64,000 bases of DNA from Arthrobacter sp. EM1 (GCF_029964055.1 NZ_CP124836.1:3720001-3784000); one strand, 5' to 3'; counted from the first letter of the stretch, positions 36,861 to 46,012 are shown. A program made the numbers and translations. The notes: generated from the sequence alone by a model not told the origin.

Positions 36861-37008
36861 CCATCGTCGGCCGGATACCGGGCGGCGGCTAGGGTCCAAA
36901 GTCGCTTCCTGAGGGTCTTGCTGCGTTGCTGCCCGGTTACTTCGTCAGGGTGTGCTGCAGGCGGGATAAGCGCCTGCGGAGATCCAGCGGCGACTCAGCG
37001 GGAACGAC

Positions 37009-38382
37009 TCAGCTGATCAGCAGGCTCAGCGCCTCGGTCAGGTGCCCGACTTCCCGCACCGAGAAGCCCGCGGGCACCGGTCCGGGGCCATTGGGGCTGG
37101 CCGGCACCACGGCATGGGTAAAGCCCAGCCGGTGGGCTTCCTGGATCCGCTGGTTGATCCCGGGGACGGCGCGGACCTCGCCGGCCAGTCCCACTTCACC
37201 AAAGGCGATGAGCCGCTGCGGCAGGGGTTTTTTGGCTTTCGCCGAGGCCACGGCCAGCGCGACGGCGAGGTCGGTGGCGGGTTCACTGAGCTTCACGCCG
37301 CCAACTGTCGCCACGTAGGAATCGTCCTTGTTCAGCAGGCAGCCGGCCCGCTGCTGGAGTACGGCCAGCAGCATGGCCACCCGGGAACTGTCGAGTCCGC
37401 TAGTGGCCCGGCGGGGTTGGGCACTGGAGCTTTCTGCCAGCAGGGACTGCACCTCCGCGAGCAGGGGCCGGCGCCCTTCCAGGGTCACGGTGATGCAGGT
37501 GCCCGAGACCGGCTCCTTGGTCCGCGAGACGAAGAGCCCGCTCGGGTCGGCCAGGCCTTCGATCCCGTCTTCGTTCAGGTCGAAGCAGCCGACGTCGTCC
37601 GTGGGCCCGTACCGGTTCTTGACGGCCCGCAGCAGCCGCAGCCGGGAGTGTCGTTCGCCTTCAAACTGGCACACCACGTCGACCAGGTGCTCGAGCAGCC
37701 GGGGTCCGGCGATCGAGCCGTCCTTGGTCACATGGCCGACCAACAGGGTGGTCATGTTGCGGCGTTTGGCGGCGGCGATCAGGGAGGCTGCGACCTCCCG
37801 GACCTGCGAGACACCGCCGGCGCTGCCTTCGACATCGGCGCTGCTGAGTGTCTGCACGGAGTCCACGATCAGCAGCCGCGGCTCCAACTTCTCGACCTGC
37901 CCCAGGGCTTGGCCGAGGTCCGTCTCGGCGGAGAGATACAGGGATTCGGCGACGGCGTCGATGCGGTCCGCGCGCAGCTTGACCTGCGCTGCGGATTCCT
38001 CGCCCGTGATGTAGAGGACATCCTGTGCGGTGCGGGCAAACTTGGCGGCAACGTCCAGCAGCAGGGTTGACTTGCCGACGCCGGGTTCGCCCGCCAGCAG
38101 GATCACGGCGCCAGGGACCAGCCCGCCGCCGAGCACACGGTCCAGTTCATCCACCCCGGTGGGCAGGAAGGCAGCGGTGGTGGCATCCACTTCGGAGATC
38201 CGGCGGGCCGGTTCCAGCACGCTGGTGGCCGCCGTTGTGCGCGCCACGGCGCCGCCGGTTTCCTCAACGGTGCCCCAGGCCTGGCACTCGCCGCAGCGGC
38301 CCACCCACTTAGCGGTGGTCCAGCCGCATTCCGCGCATTTGTAGCCCGGCGCCTTGGTGGCGCGGGAAGTCTTGGTAGCCAT
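37009..38382 (-). CDS. radA: DNA repair protein RadA
   Basis: RecA-related branch-migration ATPase for recombinational repair. The 457-residue protein has the N-terminal zinc finger (C16, C19, C30, C33), Walker A GEPGVGKST at 98-106, the RadA signature KNRYG, and a C-terminal Lon-like domain. It is monocistronic here, whereas in many relatives it sits next to disA. Confidence 0.96.
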   Translation of the reverse strand: MATKTSRATKAPGYKCAECGWTTAKWVGRCGECQAWGTVEETGGAVARTTAATSVLEPARRISEVDATTAAFLPTGVDELDRVLGGGLVPGAVILLAGEPGVGKSTLLLDVAAKFARTAQDVLYITGEESAAQVKLRADRIDAVAESLYLSAETDLGQALGQVEKLEPRLLIVDSVQTLSSADVEGSAGGVSQVREVAASLIAAAKRRNMTTLLVGHVTKDGSIAGPRLLEHLVDVVCQFEGERHSRLRLLRAVKNRYGPTDDVGCFDLNEDGIEGLADPSGLFVSRTKEPVSGTCITVTLEGRRPLLAEVQSLLAESSSAQPRRATSGLDSSRVAMLLAVLQQRAGCLLNKDDSYVATVGGVKLSEPATDLAVALAVASAKAKKPLPQRLIAFGEVGLAGEVRAVPGINQRIQEAHRLGFTHAVVPASPNGPGPVPAGFSVREVGHLTEALSLLIS

Positions 38383-38424
38383 TGCTCCACCTTATCGGCG
38401 CCCTGTGACAAGCACGCTTCCGCG

Positions 38425-38467
38425 CCGCGGCGACTACAGCGGCCAATACCGCGGCGACTACAGCGGC
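38425..38467. repeat. 19-bp direct repeat at the end of the exporter gene
   Basis: CCGCGGCGACTACAGCGGC occurs at 38425-38443 and again at 38449-38467, 24 bp apart. The second copy contains the stop codon of the exporter gene; the first lies just beyond. It looks like a local 24-bp duplication. Confidence 0.85.
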
Positions 38468-39585
38468 GGAAGGATGTCCCGGGCTTCCCCGGAGTCGACC
38501 CCGGCCGCCTCAAGCAGGTCCACCATCAGCGGACGGAACAGCATCACCACCGTTTCGCCTTCCAGCCGCTGCACATCCAGCAGCCGCGGGTGCAGGCGCC
38601 CGGCAATTTCCCGTAATTCCGTCCGGGCCGTCCGCAAGTGGGCGCGGCGGACGCCGTCGTGCACTTCGGCCAGGCCCAGGGAGAGTTCGTCGACGGCATC
38701 GGCCGTGTCATGCAGGACCTCGGCGATGTTCTGCGTCGCCTCGTCGGACAGGGCCGCATGATTGATGGCGCTGGTCAGGCGGCGGGCAAAGACGCGGCTG
38801 TTACGCAGTGCCAGGTCGATGTAGTCGAGCGACTGTTCCATCTGGTCCAGCTCGTCCCGGTGCCTGCGGTAGGCCGGCGACAGGGTCGCCACCTCGCCGG
38901 AGGACCGCAGGGTCTGCCGCATGGCATCGACGAGCGGCTGGCAGTTCCGGCCCCGGATCAGCGCATGCCATGCCTGGGTCGCGTCGCTGGAACTCAGCGC
39001 AGAGCCGCATTCGCGCAACACCTCGGCGAGTTCGTGCAGGAGTTTCCTGACGTCGTTGCGGGGTTCCCGGCGCGGGTCCTTCGGGATCAGGATGGTCACC
39101 AGGAGGGCAAACACCCCTCCAACAACGGCGTCGAGGCTGCGGGTAAACGGTCCTCCGTCGGGCGCCGGCAAAAGGACCACCAGCAGGGACTGCAGCCCCA
39201 GCTGGGTGGTGAAAATGGTGCCGCTGTCCAGGAACCTTGCCAGCAGGATCGAGAACAGCAGCACAACGGCGGCCTGCCAGATCCCGGCGCCCAGCCAGTG
39301 CAGCAGCAGGTCGCCGACGACGATGCCGATGGTGCAGCCGAGGCCGACCTCGATCACGCGCCGCAGCCGGGGGTCGCGGGAAAAGCCCAGCGAGATCAGG
39401 GATGACGTCGCAGCGAAGAGCGGGCCGCTGTGGCCCAATACGTATTCGGCGAAGGCGTAGGCGCCGACGGCGCAGCCCGTCATCTGAATGGCCGGCACCA
39501 GGGAGTTCCGGCTGCGGACCAGGCCGGTGCGGACCCTGCCGCGCAGGAACCGGGAGCTTGCGGAAAGTCCAATAGCGGGGGCCAT
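38458..39585 (-). CDS. aromatic acid exporter family (ArAE/DUF939-like) membrane protein
   Basis: A 375-residue protein with about six membrane helices in the N-terminal half and a long helical cytoplasmic C-terminal half, the layout of ArAE/FUSC-type exporters. ATG 39585 with GGAG 4 nt upstream was chosen over the open extension to 39726. The substrate is unknown. It is divergent from pstS. Confidence 0.83.
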   Translation of the reverse strand: MAPAIGLSASSRFLRGRVRTGLVRSRNSLVPAIQMTGCAVGAYAFAEYVLGHSGPLFAATSSLISLGFSRDPRLRRVIEVGLGCTIGIVVGDLLLHWLGAGIWQAAVVLLFSILLARFLDSGTIFTTQLGLQSLLVVLLPAPDGGPFTRSLDAVVGGVFALLVTILIPKDPRREPRNDVRKLLHELAEVLRECGSALSSSDATQAWHALIRGRNCQPLVDAMRQTLRSSGEVATLSPAYRRHRDELDQMEQSLDYIDLALRNSRVFARRLTSAINHAALSDEATQNIAEVLHDTADAVDELSLGLAEVHDGVRRAHLRTARTELREIAGRLHPRLLDVQRLEGETVVMLFRPLMVDLLEAAGVDSGEARDILPPL

Positions 39586-39697
39586 GCGCTCCAGTCTAGA
39601 GGGCCGTTGAGCGTCCGGTCCGTCGGGGCCGGCCCCTACGACTGCGACGACGCCAGCGCAATGGGCCCCGGCGGATGTAAGCCAATGTCCCGGCGTC

Positions 39698-39740
39698 GTT
39701 AACCTTGCGTTCACCTTGGGCGGCAATTCTCTTCACTTGG
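39698..39740 (+). promoter_or_regulatory. PHO box upstream of pstS (PhoP-binding direct repeats)
   Basis: GTTAACCTTGC (39698-39708) and GTTCACCTTGG (39709-39719) are adjacent 11-nt direct repeat units of the actinobacterial PhoP consensus. A third unit, CTTCACTTGG (39731-39740), lies exactly two 11-nt steps further. They sit about 100 bp before the pstS start, fitting activation under phosphate limitation. Confidence 0.8.
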
Positions 39741-39838
39741 GGCGCCTACCTTCGATAAAGGTACAAACCGTACGCATCTTTGACCGGGCTTCTCCCGCCC
39801 GGCACGCACAGAAGAATCCCTGGAAGGGGTACATCTCA

Positions 39839-40960
39839 GTGAAGGCACTCCGTTTCGGCCGCAACGCGGCTATCGCTGTCATCGCCGTTGGCGCTCTCGC
39901 GCTGACCGCATGTGGTTCGGACAACGCAACCGGCACCGCCCAGTCCGCCGCTCCGTCCGCTTCGGGCCCCAAGGTTACGGGCACCCTGACGGGTATCGGT
40001 TCCTCCGCGCAGGGCGCTGCCATGGATGTGTGGAAAACCAGTTTTGCCTCGGCAAACCAGGGCGCCACGGTGCAGTACTCCCCGGACGGTTCCGGTGCCG
40101 GCCGCAAGGCCATCCTGGACGGCTCCGCGCAGTTCGCCGGCTCCGACGCCTACCTCAAGGACGATGAGCTTGCCTCGTCCAAGACCCAGTGCGGTCCCGA
40201 GGGTGCGCTGAACATCCCCGTTTACATTTCCCCCATCGCGGTCGCCTACAACCTCCCCGAGGTCAAGGAACTGAAGCTGGACGCCCCGACTGTCGCCAAG
40301 ATCTTCCGCGGTGAAGTGGCCAAGTGGAACGACCCGGCCATCGCCGCACTGAACCCGGACGCGACGCTCCCTGACCTCAAGGTCACCCCGGTGCACCGCT
40401 CGGATGACTCCGGCACCACGTCCAACTTCACGGATTACCTGGCCGCGGCCGCTCCCGAGGCCTGGACCGACAAGGCTGCCGGAATCTGGCCGGCCGCCCT
40501 GCAGGGCGAAAACGCCAAGGGCACCTCAGGCGTCGTGAAGACCGTCACGGACACCCCCGGCGCCGTAACCTACGCCGATGACTCCGCAGTAAGCGGCAAG
40601 CTCGGCACCGCGCAGATCAAGGTGGGCGGTTCGTTCACCAAGATCTCCGCCGACGCCGCGGCCAAGGCCGTCGACGCCGGTACTCCGGTTGCGGGGCGCA
40701 ACGCCAGCGACCTGTCCATCAAGCTTGACCGCAAGACCACGATCGAAGGCGCCTACCCGATCGTGCTCGTGTCCTTCCACGTTGTCTGCACCAGCTACGA
40801 AAAGCAGGAAACCGTGGACCTGGTCAAGGCCTTCGAGAAGTACGTAGTCTCCGACGCCGGCCAGAAGGCCGCCGCCGAGTCCGCAAAGTCCGCCCCGCTG
40901 TCCAAGACGCTCCAGGACAAGGCCCTCAAGTCCATTGAGGCCATCAAGGTCAAGTCCTAG
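39839..40960 (+). CDS. pstS: phosphate ABC transporter substrate-binding lipoprotein PstS
   Basis: High-affinity phosphate receptor on the outer face of the membrane. The 373-residue precursor has a lipoprotein signal with lipobox LTAC (Cys25), and the ligand region GSDAYL and RSDDSGTTSNFTDYL. GTG 39839 follows GGAAGGGG at 9 nt; the upstream open frame contains the PHO box and is not coding. Confidence 0.96.
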   Translation: MKALRFGRNAAIAVIAVGALALTACGSDNATGTAQSAAPSASGPKVTGTLTGIGSSAQGAAMDVWKTSFASANQGATVQYSPDGSGAGRKAILDGSAQFAGSDAYLKDDELASSKTQCGPEGALNIPVYISPIAVAYNLPEVKELKLDAPTVAKIFRGEVAKWNDPAIAALNPDATLPDLKVTPVHRSDDSGTTSNFTDYLAAAAPEAWTDKAAGIWPAALQGENAKGTSGVVKTVTDTPGAVTYADDSAVSGKLGTAQIKVGGSFTKISADAAAKAVDAGTPVAGRNASDLSIKLDRKTTIEGAYPIVLVSFHVVCTSYEKQETVDLVKAFEKYVVSDAGQKAAAESAKSAPLSKTLQDKALKSIEAIKVKS

Positions 40961-41005
40961 GGATCTTCTGCGCTGGCAGGCATAGTGGAAACACCAGCCT
41001 GATAA

Positions 41006-41060
41006 TGGTTCCCTGCCCTGTTACGGCTGTCATCGACGGCCGTAACAGGGCAGGGAACCA
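41006..41060 (+). promoter_or_regulatory. 22-bp perfect hairpin between pstS and pstC
   Basis: The arm 41006-41027 (beginning TGGTTCCCTGCC) is the exact reverse complement of 41039-41060, with an 11-nt loop. No T-run follows. Position after the binding-protein gene suggests an mRNA-stabilising or partly terminating stem that keeps pstS transcript above pstCAB, as known in other ABC operons (inference). Confidence 0.85.
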
Positions 41061-41102
41061 ATGTGTTTATCCGACGTACACACAGATCTGAAGGATCGTG
41101 AA

Positions 41103-42035
41103 GTGACCACCACCTCCCTGACCACGTCCCGGGGCGCAGGCCGCGCCGGCGACAAGGTCTTTTCCGCAGCCACCTTGGCCGCCGGGTGCCTGATCCTGGC
41201 CGTGCTCTTCGGGGTAGCGCTTTTCCTCGTTATCCAGGCTATCCCTGCCCTCGTGGCCTCCCCGGACAAGATCCAGGGCGGCGAAGGCTTCTTCCCGTAC
41301 ATCTGGCCGATCGTGATCGGCACGCTGATCGCAGCCGCTATTGCCCTGGTGATCGCCACCCCGGTAGCCATCGGCGTCGCTCTCTTCATCTCGCATTTCG
41401 CGCCGCGGCGCTTCGCCGCCCCGCTCGGTTACCTCATCGACCTGTTGGCCGCCATCCCTTCGGTGGTCTACGGCGCCTGGGGTGCGGCGTTCCTGTCCGG
41501 CACCATGACGCCGGTGTACCAGTGGCTGGCCAAGAACGCAGGCTGGCTGCCCATCTTCGAAGGCCCGGCGTCGGCAACCGGAAAGACCATCCTGACGGCC
41601 GGAATCGTCCTGGCGGTTATGGTGCTGCCGATCATTGCGTCCCTGACCCGCGAAATCTTCCTGCAGACCCCCAAGCTGCACGAGGAGGCGGCGCTGGCGC
41701 TCGGCGCCACCCGGTGGGAAATGATCAAGATGACGGTACTGCCCTTTGCCCGCCCTGGCATCATCAGCGCGATTATGCTCGGTCTCGGCCGCGCCTTGGG
41801 CGAAACGATGGCGGTGGCCCTCGTCCTGTCCTCCGGCGCCCTGACCGCCAGCCTGATCACCTCCGGAAACCAGACCATCGCTGCTGAAATCGCGCTGAAC
41901 TTCCCGGAAGCCAGCGGATTGAAGGTCAGCACGCTCATCGCGGCAGGCTTGGTTCTCTTCGTTATCACCCTCGGCGTGAACATGATCGCCCGCTGGGTCA
42001 TCATCCGGCACAAAGAATTCTCGGGAGCCAACTAA
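41103..42035 (+). CDS. pstC: phosphate ABC transporter permease PstC
   Basis: Integral membrane permease of about 310 residues with six or more helices and the ABC permease EAA loop (EEAALALGATRWEMIKMTVLP). GTG 41103 has AAGGA upstream; an earlier in-frame ATG at 41061 would begin at the very end of the hairpin. pstA follows with no gap. Confidence 0.95.
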   Translation: MTTTSLTTSRGAGRAGDKVFSAATLAAGCLILAVLFGVALFLVIQAIPALVASPDKIQGGEGFFPYIWPIVIGTLIAAAIALVIATPVAIGVALFISHFAPRRFAAPLGYLIDLLAAIPSVVYGAWGAAFLSGTMTPVYQWLAKNAGWLPIFEGPASATGKTILTAGIVLAVMVLPIIASLTREIFLQTPKLHEEAALALGATRWEMIKMTVLPFARPGIISAIMLGLGRALGETMAVALVLSSGALTASLITSGNQTIAAEIALNFPEASGLKVSTLIAAGLVLFVITLGVNMIARWVIIRHKEFSGAN

Positions 42036-43145
42036 ATGACCGCCACCCTGACCCCCGTCAAAAAGCGTTCGGCCCTCACCAAGGGCCAACTGCCAAAATG
42101 GGCGCCGTACCTGGTGCTTGGCATCGCCCTGGTTCTCGCCGCTGCCGTGATGGCCCTGATCGGATTCAACGCCTTCGGGTGGGGACTCGTCTCGGCCATC
42201 CTCTTCGCTGCCGGTCTTGTCGGATGGAGCGCCGCCGTCGAGGGATCCCGTAAAGCCAAGGACAAACTGGCGACCTGCCTGGTGGTGGGCTCGTTCCTGA
42301 TCGCCCTGCTCCCGCTGATCTCCGTGATCTGGACGGTTCTTGTTAACGGGCTGCCGGGCCTGCTGGACCCGGGGTTCCTGACGACGTCGATGAACGGCGT
42401 AACGGGCGCCTTCGACAACAAGACCGTCGAGGAAGGCGGACCGGTTGTTGGCGGCATCTACCACGCGCTGCTCGGCACCATCCAGATCACCCTGCTGGCG
42501 ACGGTCATCTCGGTGCCGGTGGGCCTCCTGGCCTCGGTCTACCTGGTGGAATACGGCAACGACCGGACCGTGGCGAAAGCCATCACTTTTTTTGTTGACG
42601 TTATGACCGGCATTCCGTCCATTGTTGCGGGCCTCTTCGCGGCGGCGTTCTTCTTCGCGGTGATGGGCCCCGGCACCAAGACCGGTGCCGTCGCCGCCGT
42701 CGCGCTCTCCGTCCTGATGATCCCCGTGGTGGTCCGCTCCAGTGAAGAGATGCTCAAGATCGTCCCCAACGAGCTTCGGGAGGCGGCCTACGCCCTCGGG
42801 GTCCGCAAGTGGCGGACCATCCTGAAGGTCGTTATCCCGACGGCGATCTCCGGCATCGCCTCCGGCGTCACCCTCGCCATCGCCCGGGTGATTGGCGAAA
42901 CCGCACCGATCCTGGTCACCGCCGGATTCGCGACCGGCATCAACAGCAACGTGTTCGGCGGCTGGATGGCCTCGCTGCCAACCTTCATCTACACCCAGAT
43001 CCTGAACCCGACCTCGCCGTCGAACCCGGATCCGTCCTCACAGCGCGCCTGGGGCGCCGCCCTGGTCCTCATCATCCTGGTGATGCTGCTGAACCTCGGA
43101 GCCCGCCTGGTTGCCCGTATCTTCGCACCCAAAGCCGGACGCTAG
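42036..43145 (+). CDS. pstA: phosphate ABC transporter permease PstA
   Basis: Second permease subunit, 369 residues. The EAA loop is REAAYALGVRKWRTILKVVIP. An N-terminal extension adds two extra hydrophobic segments before the conserved core, making it longer than the E. coli protein. The ATG directly follows the pstC stop. Confidence 0.95.
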   Translation: MTATLTPVKKRSALTKGQLPKWAPYLVLGIALVLAAAVMALIGFNAFGWGLVSAILFAAGLVGWSAAVEGSRKAKDKLATCLVVGSFLIALLPLISVIWTVLVNGLPGLLDPGFLTTSMNGVTGAFDNKTVEEGGPVVGGIYHALLGTIQITLLATVISVPVGLLASVYLVEYGNDRTVAKAITFFVDVMTGIPSIVAGLFAAAFFFAVMGPGTKTGAVAAVALSVLMIPVVVRSSEEMLKIVPNELREAAYALGVRKWRTILKVVIPTAISGIASGVTLAIARVIGETAPILVTAGFATGINSNVFGGWMASLPTFIYTQILNPTSPSNPDPSSQRAWGAALVLIILVMLLNLGARLVARIFAPKAGR

Positions 43146-43200
43146 GCTGCTATGGCGGCCCCATTCTTCTTCCCGTACCTCCAGCAAGTGAAGGAACATC

Positions 43201-43980
43201 ATGTCTAAGCGCATCGACGTCAAGGACCTGAACGTCTACTACAGCAAATTCCTGGCCGTCGCAGACGTTAGCATCAACATCGAACCCAAATCCGTGACGG
43301 CTTTCATCGGACCGTCCGGCTGCGGCAAATCCACTTTCCTGCGCACCCTGAACCGGATGCACGAGGTGATCCCCGGAGCCCGCGTTGAGGGCGAGGTGCT
43401 GCTCGACGGCGACAACCTGTACGCGCCCGGGGTTGACCCGGTGACCGTCCGCGCGCAGATCGGGATGGTGTTCCAGCGGCCCAACCCGTTCCCCACCATG
43501 TCCATCCGCGACAACGTGCTCGCCGGCGTCAAGCTGAACAGCAAAAAGATCTCCAAGGGCGAAGCCGACGCCCTGGTGGAACGCTCCCTGCAGGGTGCCA
43601 ATCTGTGGAACGAGGTCAAGGACCGGCTGGGTAAGCCCGGCTCGGGCCTCTCCGGCGGCCAGCAGCAGCGGCTCTGCATCGCGCGCGCGATTGCCGTTGA
43701 GCCGCAGGTCATCTTGATGGATGAGCCCTGCTCCGCGCTGGACCCGATCTCCACCCTTGCCATCGAGGACCTGATCAACGAACTCAAGGACCAGTACACC
43801 GTGGTGATCGTGACCCACAATATGCAGCAGGCCGCGCGGGTGTCTGACAGGACGGCGTTCTTCAACATCGCAGGCACCGGCAAGCCAGGCAAGCTGATCG
43901 AATACGGCGACACCCACACCATGTTCAGCAACCCCACCGAGAAAGCCACCGAGGACTACGTTTCCGGCCGCTTCGGGTAA
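43201..43980 (+). CDS. pstB: phosphate ABC transporter ATP-binding protein PstB
   Basis: Cytosolic ATPase of the Pst importer, 259 residues. Walker [10 protein letters not shown] at 37-45, signature [15 protein letters not shown] and Walker [14 protein letters not shown] are intact. It is the last gene of pstSCAB; phoU is not in the operon. Confidence 0.97.
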   Translation: MSKRIDVKDLNVYYSKFLAVADVSINIEPKSVTAFIGPSGCGKSTFLRTLNRMHEVIPGARVEGEVLLDGDNLYAPGVDPVTVRAQIGMVFQRPNPFPTMSIRDNVLAGVKLNSKKISKGEADALVERSLQGANLWNEVKDRLGKPGSGLSGGQQQRLCIARAIAVEPQVILMDEPCSALDPISTLAIEDLINELKDQYTVVIVTHNMQQAARVSDRTAFFNIAGTGKPGKLIEYGDTHTMFSNPTEKATEDYVSGRFG

Positions 43981-44002
43981 GCGCTCCGCGCGGAGCGCTT
44001 AC
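43977..44002 (+). terminator. terminator overlapping the pstB stop
   Basis: GTAAGCGCTCCG (43977-43988) and CGGAGCGCTTAC (43991-44002) form a 12-bp stem that includes the TAA of pstB. The convergent pit gene ends 8 bp further on, so it may serve both strands. Confidence 0.7.
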
Positions 44003-44009
44003 GGCGTCG

Positions 44010-45026
44010 TTAGGGATTGCCCAGCGGCGAGAGGGACAAGGCGAGCACAAATGCCGTCGCCGCGGTGGCCACCGGAGTCAGCACCCAAAACATCAGGATC
44101 CGGATCACCACCTTTCGGTCGGTGGCCCGGAACGCCTGGTTGGTGCCGGAGCCTAAAACGGCGGAGGTGACGGTGTGGGTCGTCGAGATCGGCCAGTACA
44201 GGCCGATCGCGCCAATCAACAGGATCGCCGAGCTGAAGAGCTGTGCGATCGAACCGCGCAGCGGATCCATCCGGATCATCCGGTAGCCGATGGTGTAGGA
44301 AATCCGCCAGCCGCCTGCCAGGGTGCCGGCGGTCAGCAGGACAGCCGGGAACAGCGCCACCCAGACCGGCATAGCGCCTTCGCCGGCTAGCCCGGACGCC
44401 AGCAGCGCAAGGATCAGGACTGCGCCGGTGCGCTGGCCGTCCTGCAGGCCGTGGGCAAAGGCGACGGCGCCGCTGGCGATGCTTTGGGCCCGTCGCGACC
44501 GGCCGTTGACGACGTTTGGCGGTGTGTACCGGGCTGCCCACGTCGCCGGCCAGACCAGCAAATAGGCGCCGGCGAAGGCGATTACCGGCGAGAGCAGCAG
44601 GGGCAGCACCACCTGGAGGAGCAGGGACGAATCTACGCCGCCGACGTCGTTCCCGCCGAGCGCCGCACTCGCGACACCCGCGCCGGCCAGCCCGCCTACG
44701 AGGGCGTGGGTGGATGACGACGGGACGCCCCGCCACCAGGTGTAGATGCCCCACAGCACGGCACTAGCCAGGCAGGCGATCAGGATGCTGAGCCCGTTCA
44801 CCCCCGGGGGCAGGCGCACCCAGGTCTGGCTGACCCCAAGGGCCAGGGCTGCGCTCAAGGCGGCGCCGATGAAGTTGAAGAACGCGGCCAGCAGCACTGC
44901 GACGGTTGGCGTGAGGGCCCGCGTCCGGACCGCTATCGCTACCGCCGCTGAGGCGTCCCTGAAACCGTTCAGGAAAGCGAAAGCCCCGGCGAAAACCACA
45001 ACCAGGGCAAACAGCATCATCGTCAC
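44010..45026 (-). CDS. pit: inorganic phosphate transporter, PiT family
   Basis: Low-affinity metal-phosphate/proton symporter, 338 residues, about ten membrane helices. Signature regions are GFRDASAAVAIAVRTRAL near the N-terminus (family GFNDAAN-type motif, with Arg here) and WYxxVPSSSTHALVGGLAG. GTG 45026 starts 1 nt after the DUF47 gene stop, with AAGGA overlapping that gene. It converges on pstB, placing both phosphate uptake systems side by side. Confidence 0.92.
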   Translation of the reverse strand: MTMMLFALVVVFAGAFAFLNGFRDASAAVAIAVRTRALTPTVAVLLAAFFNFIGAALSAALALGVSQTWVRLPPGVNGLSILIACLASAVLWGIYTWWRGVPSSSTHALVGGLAGAGVASAALGGNDVGGVDSSLLLQVVLPLLLSPVIAFAGAYLLVWPATWAARYTPPNVVNGRSRRAQSIASGAVAFAHGLQDGQRTGAVLILALLASGLAGEGAMPVWVALFPAVLLTAGTLAGGWRISYTIGYRMIRMDPLRGSIAQLFSSAILLIGAIGLYWPISTTHTVTSAVLGSGTNQAFRATDRKVVIRILMFWVLTPVATAATAFVLALSLSPLGNP

Positions 45027-45027
45027 G

Positions 45028-45645
45028 TCAGGATTCCTTGACGATGATGCTGCCCACCTGGGTCGCGATCCGGCGCATCTCCCTGCTGACCCCCACCAGC
45101 TGCTCGGCGATATCCCGGTTCCGGGCGAAGCGCGCCGGCTTCATTTCGTGAAGCATGTCCGCGACCCAGACCCGGTGGGAGCGCTCGGCGCGTTTGGCGA
45201 GGCGGAGGACCTCGATCCAGTAGTCCTCCAGGTCGTTCAGGTTGTCCAGCCTCCGCATGGCGTCCACGGTGAGCTCGGCCTGCCTGCTAATGATCTCCAG
45301 CTGGTCCGCGGCGCGTTTGGGCAGGCGGTCCAGCTGGTACAGGGACACGAGGTCAGCGGCTGCATCGAGCTTCTCCATCGCCTCATTCAGGAATCGGGAG
45401 AGGGCGTACATGTCCTCGCGGGGAAGCGGGTTCACGAACGAAGTGCGCATATGCGTCAAGAGGGCGAAGTGCAGTTCCGCGGACTTTGCTTCGTGGTTGT
45501 GCATGTCCTCGAGAAGCCTGGCGTTTTCACTCGCAGGTGCGCCAAGGATTTCCGAGAGGGTGCCCGTGGCGAGGACAAGCTGGCCGGCAAGTTGGGCGAG
45601 GATGTTCAGCCCGGCGGGCTCCTGGGGGAAAAGGCGCAGCTTCAC
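45028..45645 (-). CDS. DUF47 family protein (PhoU-like Pit partner)
   Basis: A 205-residue all-helical cytosolic protein of the PhoU-like DUF47 family, which is regularly encoded directly upstream of pit and thought to control it. GTG start. Its operon with pit begins after a 367-bp leader region that contains a candidate structured RNA. Confidence 0.88.
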   Translation of the reverse strand: MKLRLFPQEPAGLNILAQLAGQLVLATGTLSEILGAPASENARLLEDMHNHEAKSAELHFALLTHMRTSFVNPLPREDMYALSRFLNEAMEKLDAAADLVSLYQLDRLPKRAADQLEIISRQAELTVDAMRRLDNLNDLEDYWIEVLRLAKRAERSHRVWVADMLHEMKPARFARNRDIAEQLVGVSREMRRIATQVGSIIVKES

Positions 45646-45830
45646 GTGTGAATTCCGGTCTTCGGGAGGGAGGCGCGCGGGGGTAGGGGGCCGGACGTGT
45701 GAGGTGAGGAAGACCCGCGCATAAGGAATACATTACCGTCCGCCCGGACAGCCTCGGATAGGCGCCGGCGGGGCTCCGGAATGTGACAGCGCCCCGGGGC
45801 GGAAGCGGAGCGCGGCGTCAAACCGGGCAT

Positions 45831-45920
45831 AAAAATGGTGCCGAACCGGAGACGCCTCTCGGCGGTAGGCCGCTCTAGGCGGCTAGATGTTGAAGCCCGG
45901 GGGTTTCGCGGTTCGGCACC
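45831..45920 (-). ncRNA. candidate structured RNA or leader attenuator upstream of DUF47-pit
   Basis: On the minus strand a 12-bp outer helix (GGTGCCGAACCG from 45920-45909 with CGGTTCGGCACC from 45848-45837) encloses two smaller hairpins: GCCGC/GCGGC (45883-45869) and CGCC-GAGA-GGCG (45864-45853), the latter capped by a GNRA tetraloop. The outer helix is followed by ATTTTTA, like an intrinsic terminator. It lies 185 bp upstream of the DUF47 start. The family is not recognised. The rest of the 45646-46012 gap shows nothing clear. Confidence 0.42.
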
Positions 45921-46012
45921 GCCTTTAGTTTTCTACGTGGCCGGTGACAAGTCAACATTGACAGCCGGTGTGCGGCGTGCTTTTCGGGTGCCGGCCGGCA
46001 CCCCGCCCCGGC

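Noticed and set aside
37042..38070. A 342-codon open frame antisense to radA
   Set aside because: Shadow of radA; no domain and no ribosome site.
41067..42464. A 465-codon open frame antisense to pstC and pstA
   Set aside because: The same high-GC shadow effect; the product is Gln/Arg/Gly-rich with no domain, while the pst genes are unmistakable.
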